From Pseudomonadota bacterium (lineage in GTDB: Bacteria; Pseudomonadota; Alphaproteobacteria; Rhizobiales; Xanthobacteraceae): a stretch of 6,053 nt of DNA. Positions 1 to 5,384 of the stretch are shown piece by piece; the stretch's first letter is position 1, and every line of letters starts with the position of its first letter. The stretch spans positions 1-6,053 of the forward strand of contig JAEYTQ010000193.1 of assembly GCA_023433965.1 (NCBI GenBank). The letters run 5' to 3'. Made by a program: the position numbers and the translations under genes. Under the pieces are notes generated by a model. The model saw only the letters and a program-made list of their open reading frames with translations. It did no database searches and was not told the DNA's origin.

Positions 1-258
1 TCCTATCTCGGCAGCATGGCGGGCTTCGTCGAGTTTCATCTGCTCAAGGGGCCGGTCGCCGAGGACCACACGCTGTACTCATCGCATACCGTGTGGGTCG
101 ACAAGGCGGCTTTCGAGGCCTGGACGCACTCGGAGGAATTCCGCCGTGCCCATGCCCGCGCCGACAACAAGACCGGCGAGAGCCTCTATCTCGGCCACCC
201 CAAGTTCGAAGGCTTCGAGGTCATCATGACCGAGCGCAAGGCGAGCGCGGCCGCTTGA
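1..258 (+). CDS. hmuQ: Heme-degrading monooxygenase, IsdG/HmuQ type (3' part, start outside window)
   Basis: This is the C-terminal 85 residues of a small dimeric ferredoxin-fold (antibiotic biosynthesis monooxygenase-like) protein. IsdG/HmuQ enzymes open heme in the cytoplasm and release iron. The frame is open to base 1 (SYLGS...), so the ATG at 16 is internal and the true start is upstream, probably about 20 residues missing for a family length near 100. The stretch HTVWVDKAAFEAW (visible residues 29-41) followed by SEEFRRAH (44-51) matches the family core. The Trp at 121-123 and His at 151-153 lie ten residues apart, as do the catalytic Trp and His of S. aureus IsdG. The third catalytic residue, an Asn near the N-terminus, cannot be seen. 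It is the first visible gene of a run with hutX, exbB, exbD and tonB, which supports a heme role. B. japonicum HmuQ is the named relative I have in mind. A generic ABM-domain protein is the alternative. Confidence 0.87.
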   Translation, partial: SYLGSMAGFVEFHLLKGPVAEDHTLYSSHTVWVDKAAFEAWTHSEEFRRAHARADNKTGESLYLGHPKFEGFEVIMTERKASAAA

Positions 259-268
259 GGCGGCTGGT

Positions 269-276
269 GGAGGAGG
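269..276 (+). promoter_or_regulatory. Strong Shine-Dalgarno that fixes the hutX start
   Basis: GGAGGAGG sits five bases before the ATG at 282. The hutX frame stays open upstream to an ATG at 93, but that extension overlaps the preceding gene and has an arginine/proline-rich out-of-frame composition. This site therefore decides in favour of 282. Confidence 0.85.
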
Positions 277-281
277 CGGAT

Positions 282-797
282 ATGCTGAGCACAGATCTTG
301 CCGATCTCAGGGCGCATATGGCGGACAATCCCGGCGCGGTGATCGAGGACGTTGCGCGCGAGCGCCGCGTCACGCCGCGCGCGGTGATCGACGCGCTGCC
401 GCCGTCCATGGTGCGCATGGGAAGCGGCGAACATTTCGCCGCCGCCATGCAGGACATCTCGGAATGGGGCGAGGTCACCCTGATCGTTCACACCGATGAT
501 GCGATCTTCGAGTTCACCGGGACCGTTCCCGCGGGCGAGATCGGCCGCGGCTATTTCAACCTGATGCAGCCGAAAGGCCTGCATGGCCATCTCCGCCACG
601 AGCGCTGCGCGGGCGTCGCCTTCGTCGAGCGGCCATTCATGGGTAAGTCCTCGGCCTTCGTCGCGTTCGTCAACGCCGACGGTGGCATCATGTTCAAGGT
701 GTTCGTCGGCCGCGACGAGACGAGGGCGTTGCGCGCGGACCAGCTGGCGCGGTTCCGCGGGCTTGCTGACCGCGTCGCGGCGAAGCCTTCGGCGTAA
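282..797 (+). CDS. hutX: Cytosolic heme carrier, HutX/ChuX family
   Basis: A 171-residue soluble protein of the ChuX/HutX family, whose members bind heme in the cytoplasm and, in Vibrio cholerae, pass it to a heme-degrading enzyme (HutZ). The length matches V. cholerae HutX, which is about 165 residues. Family landmarks run in order: residues 1-45 form a helical N-terminal part; [12 protein letters not shown] lies at 60-71; [20 protein letters not shown] at 75-94; LHGHLR at 100-105; [13 protein letters not shown] at 114-126; and [10 protein letters not shown] at 137-146. No signal peptide or membrane segment is present. The start at 282 is chosen for the strong ribosome binding site. The gene lies 23 bases after hmuQ and 23 bases before exbB with no room for a clear promoter, so co-transcription is likely. 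The natural inference is that it delivers heme to the HmuQ-type enzyme next door, but that hand-over is not shown by the sequence. Confidence 0.92.
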   Translation: MLSTDLADLRAHMADNPGAVIEDVARERRVTPRAVIDALPPSMVRMGSGEHFAAAMQDISEWGEVTLIVHTDDAIFEFTGTVPAGEIGRGYFNLMQPKGLHGHLRHERCAGVAFVERPFMGKSSAFVAFVNADGGIMFKVFVGRDETRALRADQLARFRGLADRVAAKPSA

Positions 798-820
798 CCT
801 CTATCTGTCGGGAGATCAGG

Positions 821-1597
821 ATGCAGGGCATTTCCAAGCTTCGGCACGTGATCCTCACCGTCGTGCTGACGGTCGCGCCGGCGCCGGCCTTCGCGATCGA
901 CCAGGCGCTGTTGCCGCGCAATCTGTCGCCCTGGGGCATGTTCGTTGGCGCCGACATCATCGTGAAGATCGTGATGGTCGGGCTCGCCATCGCCTCGCTG
1001 GTGACCTGGACGGTTTGGCTCGCCAAGACGATCGAGCTGCGCCGCAAGGGTGCCCTCGCCCTGGAACGCACGCGTGCGCTCGAAGGCAAGCTGACCCTGG
1101 TCGAGGCGTCCGCACGGGCCGGCGATGCACGCGACGCCGTCGCTCAGCTGATCCAGTCCTGCGCCAGGGAAGCGGAGCTCTCCGGCGGCATCCTCGACGA
1201 CGGCCTGCAGGAGCGCGTCGCGCTGCGGCTGGAGCGGATCGAGGCGGCGATGTCCAGGCAGATCGCGCGCGGCACCGGCGTGCTCGCGACCATCGGCGCC
1301 GTCGCGCCGTTCGTCGGCCTGTTTGGCACGGTCTGGGGCATCATGAATTCCTTCATCGGCATCTCCGAGAGCCACACCACCAGCCTCGCCGTGGTCGCGC
1401 CGGGCATCGCCGAGGCGCTGCTCGCCACCGCGCTCGGGCTCGTCGCCGCGATTCCGGCGGTCGTGATTTACAATCATCTCGTCCGCGGCATCGCCAATTA
1501 CCGCGCCCTGCTCGGCGATGCCTCGGCGCAGCTGATGCTGCTGGTGAGCCGCCATCGCGACCACGGCCATTTCCGTCTGGCGCGGGCAGCGGAGTAG
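821..1597 (+). CDS. exbB: ExbB, proton-channel subunit of the TonB energising complex
   Basis: A 258-residue inner-membrane protein of the MotA/TolQ/ExbB family. It forms the pentameric channel that, with ExbD, turns the proton gradient into TonB motion. Residues 1-25 look like a cleavable signal peptide: K6/R8, then a hydrophobic run 10-19, then AFA before I26. Membrane segments follow at about 46-68, 152-175 and 192-217. The conserved TolQ/ExbB block is clear: [20 protein letters not shown] (159-178) and [20 protein letters not shown] (192-211). T170, E198 and T203 align with E. coli Thr148, Glu176 and Thr181. A long helical cytoplasmic stretch lies between the first two segments. GGGAG lies six bases before the ATG. 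The N-terminal extension with signal peptide is a known variant in Pseudomonas and heme-dedicated Serratia ExbB. TolQ is excluded by the signal peptide and by the tonB neighbour. Confidence 0.95.
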   Translation: MQGISKLRHVILTVVLTVAPAPAFAIDQALLPRNLSPWGMFVGADIIVKIVMVGLAIASLVTWTVWLAKTIELRRKGALALERTRALEGKLTLVEASARAGDARDAVAQLIQSCAREAELSGGILDDGLQERVALRLERIEAAMSRQIARGTGVLATIGAVAPFVGLFGTVWGIMNSFIGISESHTTSLAVVAPGIAEALLATALGLVAAIPAVVIYNHLVRGIANYRALLGDASAQLMLLVSRHRDHGHFRLARAAE

Positions 1598-1600
1598 GCC

Positions 1601-2041
1601 ATGGCCGCGAAGCTCGGCGCATCGAAGCTCGGCTCGCGTGGCGAGGCGAGCGATCTCGACGTCACCCACGAGATCAACGTCACGCCGTTCATCGACGTGA
1701 TGCTGGTGCTCTTGATCATCTTCATGGTGGCGGCCCCACTCGCCACCGTCGACATCGGCGTCGATCTGCCGGCAACTGCGGCCGAGCCGGCGCCGCGGCC
1801 CGACAAGCCGGTCTTCGTCACCGTCAAGCCGGACCTTTCGATCGCGGTCGGTGAGGATGTCGTCGGTCGCGACGCGCTCAGCATCTCCCTCGACGCCGCC
1901 ACCAAGGGCCGCAAGGACGAGCGCATCTATCTGCGCGCCGACAAGGCCGTCTCCTATGGCGACCTGATGGAGGTGATGAACACCCTGCGCAATGCCGGCT
2001 ATCTCAAGGTCGCTCTGGTCGGCCTCGACGGACGCAGCTGA
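1601..2041 (+). CDS. exbD: ExbD, proton-pathway subunit of the TonB energising complex
   Basis: A 146-residue single-pass inner-membrane protein of the ExbD/TolR family, the partner of ExbB. It has a short cytoplasmic N-terminus (1-28) with the family stretch EINVTPFIDVMLVLLIIF (24-41). D32 is the proton-binding aspartate, equivalent to E. coli Asp25. The membrane helix spans about 29-48. The remainder is a periplasmic domain ending in RADKAVSYGDLMEVMNTLRN (about 112-131), the usual ExbD C-terminal signature. The start lies three bases after the exbB stop, and its GGAG is inside the last codons of exbB, six bases before the ATG. Translation is therefore probably coupled. The tonB start overlaps its stop codon. 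Length is typical (E. coli ExbD has 141 residues). TolR is the only serious alternative and does not fit the context. Confidence 0.95.
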   Translation: MAAKLGASKLGSRGEASDLDVTHEINVTPFIDVMLVLLIIFMVAAPLATVDIGVDLPATAAEPAPRPDKPVFVTVKPDLSIAVGEDVVGRDALSISLDAATKGRKDERIYLRADKAVSYGDLMEVMNTLRNAGYLKVALVGLDGRS

Positions 2042-2043
2042 TG
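2039..2043 (+). other. exbD/tonB stop-start overlap (TGATG)
   Basis: The exbD stop TGA and the tonB start ATG share the A at 2041. This arrangement points to translational coupling, giving linked production of ExbD and TonB. Confidence 0.85.
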
Positions 2044-2871
2044 GCGGCGAACGCCTTCGCCTTGCACCAGCCGCTCGGCGAGCGGGAGGGCGCGCGCTGG
2101 GTTGCTTCGGCGGCGGTGATCGTGGCCTTGCATGTGGCAGCCGCACTGCTCGCAATGAGCTGGCTCAAGTCACGGCCCGAGCAGGGTGTCAGCCTGCCCG
2201 CGATCATGATCGACATGTCGCCGGTCACCTCGGCGCCGCAGCCGACGCTGGACGACGTCGCGCCGGGGCCGCTGATGCAGGCGGCTGATGCCTCGCCGCC
2301 CGAGCCGGTGCAGCAGCAAGCCGTCGAGGAGACCATCGCGCCGACGCCGCCGCAGGAAAAGCCGGAGGTGGTCGCGCCACCGGAGCAGAAGCCGGAGCCC
2401 ACCCCGGCAAAGCCCGAGCCGGCAAAGATCGTGCCGGTCGAAAAGCCAGCGCTTGAAAGGCCGAAAGTGGTCCGTCGCGAGGCGAAAAAGCGGTCCGACG
2501 CGACGCCGGCGCCGCGCGCCAGCGCACCACCGCGTGCCGAGCGCGAGGCGCCGCTGGCCTCCGCCATGAGTGCGGGGGCGACGGCTTCCGCGATCGCATC
2601 CTACAATCAGCGCGTCCGCGCCCATCTGATGCGCTTCCACTCGTATCCGGCCGGTGCCGGCGGCCAGCGCGGCGTCGCAAGGCTGAGCTTCACGGTCAGC
2701 CGCAGCGGGCAGGTGACGTCGAGCCGTCTCAGTGGCGCGTCCGGCGTCGCCGCCTTCGACGCTCAAGCCATGTCAATGGTCCGCCAGGCCTCGCCGTTCC
2801 CGCCGTTTCCGGATGAGATCAAGAACGCCTCGATGAGCTTCACGATTCCGGTTGAGTTTACGGTGAGATGA
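2041..2871 (+). CDS. tonB: TonB, energy transducer to outer-membrane receptors
   Basis: A 276-residue TonB-family protein that spans the periplasm and pulls on the TonB box of outer-membrane receptors. A short cytoplasmic N-terminus (1-18) precedes a signal-anchor helix at about 19-41. This helix contains H31, the likely equivalent of E. coli His20, which is needed for coupling to ExbB/ExbD. Residues 62-170 are Pro/Glu/Lys/Ala-rich with EKP, QKPEP, AKPEP and VEKP units, the usual rigid periplasmic spacer. The C-terminal domain covers about 187-276: YNQRVRAHLMRFHSYP, then ARLSFTVSRSGQV, then an AFDAQAMSMVRQASPFPPFP segment, ending in a beta strand FTIPVEFTVR. Because it is in one operon with heme-handling genes, it is probably dedicated to a heme receptor, although service to other receptors cannot be ruled out. 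It is the last gene of the + strand run. Confidence 0.94.
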   Translation: MAANAFALHQPLGEREGARWVASAAVIVALHVAAALLAMSWLKSRPEQGVSLPAIMIDMSPVTSAPQPTLDDVAPGPLMQAADASPPEPVQQQAVEETIAPTPPQEKPEVVAPPEQKPEPTPAKPEPAKIVPVEKPALERPKVVRREAKKRSDATPAPRASAPPRAEREAPLASAMSAGATASAIASYNQRVRAHLMRFHSYPAGAGGQRGVARLSFTVSRSGQVTSSRLSGASGVAAFDAQAMSMVRQASPFPPFPDEIKNASMSFTIPVEFTVR

Positions 2872-2876
2872 GGATG

Positions 2877-2938
2877 CCCTCTCACTCCTCCTCCCCGTTC
2901 TGACGGGCCGAGACGAGCTTCGCTGCGCTCGCAGTGAC
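2877..2938. repeat. Decayed intergenic palindromes after tonB
   Basis: Two weak inverted repeats sit side by side. The first is CCCGT (2894-2898), a TCTG loop, then ACGGG (2903-2907). It is preceded by CCCTCT at 2877-2882, so it looks like a worn copy of the intact palindrome at 2967-2994 that has lost its right outer arm. The second is CGAGC (2914-2918), an eight-base loop, then GCTCG (2927-2931). Neither is followed by a T-run. They may be remnants of dispersed palindromic repeats typical of Bradyrhizobium-like intergenic DNA. Confidence 0.5.
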
Positions 2939-2966
2939 CACGGGGATGTGCCGCTGTCGATTCCAA

Positions 2967-2994
2967 CCCTCTCCCCGTAAGAACGGGGAGAGGG
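2967..2994. repeat. Perfect 12-bp-arm palindrome, possible bidirectional terminator
   Basis: CCCTCTCCCCGT (2967-2978), an AAGA loop, then ACGGGGAGAGGG (2983-2994) form a perfect GC-rich hairpin in the gap between the convergent tonB and phytase-like genes. It lies 95 bases after the tonB stop and 15 bases after the stop of the - strand gene. It could end transcription from both sides, but neither side has a run of T in the transcript, so a classic Rho-independent terminator is not proven. The outer arms match the palindrome at 4448-4476, which suggests a dispersed repeat family. Confidence 0.72.
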
Positions 2995-3009
2995 AGAGAG
3001 AGACTCGCC

Positions 3010-4365
3010 TCACTTCGCCTTCAGGAAATCGGCGACGTCGAGCAGCACGAACTCGTTGTCGTCGGCCTTGTTGGGATCGCGGCTCGAGGAGAACGGCAGG
3101 TTGTTGTCGTTGCCGACGATGATGTGGGTGTCGTCGACGCGGTCGACGTTCTCGATGGTGAAGAACGGGAAGGTGTAGACGCCGTCGTTGAGCGGCTTGC
3201 GCGCCTTCTTGTCGGGATCCCTGATCTTCATCAGGTCGATATAGCCGATCTTGCGCACGGGTTTGCCGACATTCGCGTCGGTCAGCTCGATCTTGTAGAC
3301 GCGCTTGAACTTGGCGAGGTCAGGGAAGCAGTTCTCGCCGCGCTGGCCTTGCGGGCAGGCCTTGTCGGCGGTGCCTTCGCCGTTGTCGCGCTCGATGATG
3401 AGGCCCGCCGTCGGGTCGATCATGTTGAAGTCGCCGATGGCGTTGCCGTTCTGCTCGAACACATATTGCCAATGGCGGCCGGTGAACTTTTCCGAGGCGA
3501 CGTCGAATTCGAGGATGCGGGCGGCTTCCTTGCCCTCGACCTTCACCCAGTCCTTCTTCTCGGCGTCCCACAGCGGTCCTTCGAGCAGGCCGTAGAGGAA
3601 CTTGCCGTCCTTCGACGACGCAAAGCCCTCATAGCCCTTGGAACGGCGGAGGTTGACGTTGGTGTAGGTCGCGCCCGGCGCGGCCGGCGTCCCCACGGCC
3701 CAATTGTCCGGCGAGCGCACCGGCTTGCCGTCGGCAATCGTCTCGAATACGCCGAGAACCTTGCCGCTCTTGTCGGCCTTCAGGATGTAGGGGCCGAACT
3801 CGTCGCCGATCCAGAAGCTATCGCCGATGATCTGGAAACCTTCGGTGTCGAAATCGGAGCCGGTGAGATAACGCTTCGGGGTGTCCTCATGCAGGATGCG
3901 GAAGGGGACCTTCTTGTCGGGATCGTGCAGGAAGATGGTCTCCAGCCGCTCGATCTTGCCGTTGGCCCAATCCATCTTGTAGCGATTGAGGTACAGCATC
4001 GAGTCCGGCGAGTTGGCGCGCGCGCCCATGCCGTTGTCGGCGATGACCCAGAAGCTGCCGTCGGGCATGGTCTTAATGCCGGAATGGCCCTGCAGCGGCT
4101 GGCCCTTGAACGGCAGCGACACGCCGGTCGGTCGCTCATAAGACTTGCCCATGACGGTGCCGAGCGCGTCGACACGCTTGCCGGTGGTGTATTTGCCTGC
4201 GGATCTGAGGTCGGCGGGTGCGTCAGCCGGTGCATCGATGAATGTTTCGGCCGGCATCACCACGTGGCCGGCGAGCTTGGCCGGGAATTCGCCTTCGCTC
4301 TGCGCCAGCGCAGAACTGGCGGCGAGAATGATCGTTGCGACGGTGCTGAGAAAAGTCGCGCGCAT
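3010..4365 (-). CDS. Secreted phytase-like esterase/phosphodiesterase-family protein
   Basis: A 451-residue exported protein of the 'esterase-like activity of phytase' (Phytase-like) family, expected to be a periplasmic beta-propeller. Family members are often annotated as glycerophosphodiester phosphodiesterase or phytase-like esterase, but substrates are largely untested. Residues 1-21 form a signal peptide ending ALA before Q22. Recognisable blocks are GHSGIKTMPDGSFWVIADNG (93-112), DFDTEGFQIIGDSFWIGDEFGPYIL (171-195, acidic residues), KGYEGFASSKDGKFLYGLLEG (243-263), IGDFNMID (310-317) and VYTFPFFTIENVDRVDDTHIIVGNDNNLPFSSSR (397-429). Two cysteines (C337, C346) could form a disulfide in the periplasm. 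The start at 4365 is favoured by AGGAGA just upstream and by the signal peptide. The frame runs open further upstream but would overlap the neighbouring permease. The gene stands alone, convergent with tonB and co-directional with the ABC permeases. Exact function is unknown. Confidence 0.85.
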   Translation of the reverse strand: MRATFLSTVATIILAASSALAQSEGEFPAKLAGHVVMPAETFIDAPADAPADLRSAGKYTTGKRVDALGTVMGKSYERPTGVSLPFKGQPLQGHSGIKTMPDGSFWVIADNGMGARANSPDSMLYLNRYKMDWANGKIERLETIFLHDPDKKVPFRILHEDTPKRYLTGSDFDTEGFQIIGDSFWIGDEFGPYILKADKSGKVLGVFETIADGKPVRSPDNWAVGTPAAPGATYTNVNLRRSKGYEGFASSKDGKFLYGLLEGPLWDAEKKDWVKVEGKEAARILEFDVASEKFTGRHWQYVFEQNGNAIGDFNMIDPTAGLIIERDNGEGTADKACPQGQRGENCFPDLAKFKRVYKIELTDANVGKPVRKIGYIDLMKIRDPDKKARKPLNDGVYTFPFFTIENVDRVDDTHIIVGNDNNLPFSSSRDPNKADDNEFVLLDVADFLKAK

Positions 4366-4447
4366 GTGCGTCTCCTGTTGGCGGACGCAACGCTTATGCG
4401 GACGGCAGATTGCAGTTTTGTGAAGCCGGGCCAAACGCCGCAACCCA
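4366..4447 (-). promoter_or_regulatory. Leader and probable promoter region of the phytase-like gene
   Basis: This gap separates the phytase-like start from the palindrome after the permease genes. On the - strand, AGGAGA lies about five bases before the start codon and is a good ribosome binding site. GCGGACG occurs twice on the + strand (4381-4387 and 4398-4404), 17 bases apart, and may be an operator-like direct repeat. I could not assign -35 and -10 boxes with confidence. A promoter here is inferred from the palindrome upstream and the 122-base total spacing. Confidence 0.4.
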
Positions 4448-4476
4448 CCCCTCTCCTCCAACGATGTGGAGAGGGG
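4448..4476. repeat. 9-bp-arm palindrome after the permease operon, possible terminator
   Basis: CCCCTCTCC (4448-4456), an 11-base loop, then GGAGAGGGG (4468-4476) form a hairpin that begins 11 bases after the stop codon of the - strand permease gene. It probably marks the 3' end of the ABC transporter transcript, though no T-run follows. Its arms share CCCTCTCC and GGAGAGGG with the palindrome at 2967-2994, so both are likely members of one repeat family. Confidence 0.62.
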
Positions 4477-4487
4477 ACAGTGCGAGG

Positions 4488-5384
4488 CTACTCCTTCACC
4501 GCGCCGGTCAGGGACGACACGTAGTAATCCACGAACAGCGAGTAGAAGATCGCGACCGGCAGCGAGCCGAGCAGCGATCCCGCCATCAGCGCGCCCCACT
4601 GGTAGACGTCGCCGGTGACGAGCTCGGTCAGGATCGCGACCGGCACGGTCTTGTTGGCGCCGCTCTGGATGAAGGCGAGCGCGTAGATGAACTCGTTCCA
4701 GGACAGCGTGAAGGAGAAGATGCCGGCCGAGATCAGGCCGGGCACCGCCAGCGGCAGCGTGATCCGGCGCAGGATCTGGAGCCGCGTCGCGCCGTCCACC
4801 AGGGCGCATTCCTCGAGCTCGTAGGGGATCGACTTGAAATAGCCGATCAGCAGCCAGGTGCAGAACGGCACCAGGAAGGTCGGGTAGACCAGGATCAGCG
4901 CGATCGGGGAGTCGAACAGGCCGAACTGCACCACCACGGTGGCGAGCGGAATGAACAGGATCGAGGGCGGCACGAGATAGGCGAGATAGATGCCGAGGCC
5001 GACATAAGGACTGCCGCGGAATCGCAGGCGCTCGATGGCGTAGGCCGCCAGCGTGCTCGCGACCAGCGACAGCGTGGTCGAGCCGATCGCGACCAGCATC
5101 GTGGTCTTGAGCCAGTGCGGATAGGCGGTGTCGAACAGCAGATGCTTGATGTGGGCGAGCGTCGGCGAGGAGATCCAGAACGGGTTGTGATCCTTGTAAT
5201 TCATCAGCTCCGCGTTCGGCTTGAACGAGGTGATCGCCATCCAGTAGAACGGGAACAGCAGGATCAGCACGAAGCAGCCGAGCGGCAGGTAGATCATCAT
5301 CAGCCGCCGCAGCCCGGAATCCCAGGCCATGGTGTCTGGCACTGCCTTCGCGTTGGCGGTCGGTTGCGCGGCGGTGTCAGTCAT
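4488..5384 (-). CDS. Carbohydrate ABC transporter permease, MalG-like
   Basis: A 298-residue inner-membrane permease of the binding-protein-dependent type (MalG-like, CUT1 group). It forms half of the channel of an ABC importer for a sugar or related solute. Six membrane segments are predicted at about 30-51, 94-116, 127-150, 162-182, 216-238 and 265-287. The cytoplasmic EAA loop, which docks to the ATPase, is at about 189-214 (ELEECALVDGATRLQILRRI, then TLPLAVPG), with the conserved DGA and Pro. SFTLSWNEFIYAL (224-236) is the typical MalG stretch just after the loop. The length fits the family (280-300). The start is supported by GGGAGAGG upstream and by an 8-base overlap with the preceding permease gene, which implies coupled translation. 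The substrate cannot be read from the permease; glycerol phosphate, polyols and oligosaccharides are all possible. Confidence 0.92.
   Translation of the reverse strand: MTDTAAQPTANAKAVPDTMAWDSGLRRLMMIYLPLGCFVLILLFPFYWMAITSFKPNAELMNYKDHNPFWISSPTLAHIKHLLFDTAYPHWLKTTMLVAIGSTTLSLVASTLAAYAIERLRFRGSPYVGLGIYLAYLVPPSILFIPLATVVVQFGLFDSPIALILVYPTFLVPFCTWLLIGYFKSIPYELEECALVDGATRLQILRRITLPLAVPGLISAGIFSFTLSWNEFIYALAFIQSGANKTVPVAILTELVTGDVYQWGALMAGSLLGSLPVAIFYSLFVDYYVSSLTGAVKE
5377..5384 (-). other. Permease stop-start overlap (ATGACTGA)
   Basis: On the - strand the MalG-like start ATG (5384-5382) precedes the MalF-like stop TGA (5379-5377) in an 8-base overlap. GGGAGAGG lies within the end of the upstream gene. 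Coupled translation of the two permease subunits is likely. Confidence 0.85.

Noticed and set aside
93..281. Upstream extension of the hutX frame to an ATG at 93
   Set aside because: It overlaps hmuQ in another frame and has an arginine-rich out-of-frame composition. The strong ribosome binding site at 269-276 supports the start at 282.
551..2155. A 534-codon open frame on the - strand across hutX, exbB and exbD
   Set aside because: It is an antisense shadow of high-GC genes: composition is Arg/Asp/His-rich, there is no family resemblance, and it lies wholly over well-recognised + strand genes.
2967..2994. Calling this hairpin a classic Rho-independent terminator
   Set aside because: Neither side has a T-run (AGAGAG on one side, TTGGAATC on the other in transcript sense), so it is listed as a repeat with only possible terminator function.
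4405..4440. Sigma-70 style boxes in the AT-richer patch upstream of the phytase-like gene
   Set aside because: Candidates such as TTGGCC with CAATCT at 16-base spacing match the consensus too poorly to claim.
3124..4524. A 466-codon open frame on the + strand opposite the phytase-like gene
   Set aside because: It is the antisense shadow of the phytase-like gene, with Val/Ala/Asp/Glu-rich low-information sequence and no start signal. The - strand protein has a signal peptide and family motifs.
4366..4809. Upstream extension of the phytase-like frame to 4809
   Set aside because: It would overlap the MalG-like gene by over 300 bases and place the signal peptide in the middle of a protein. AGGAGA before 4365 gives the better start.
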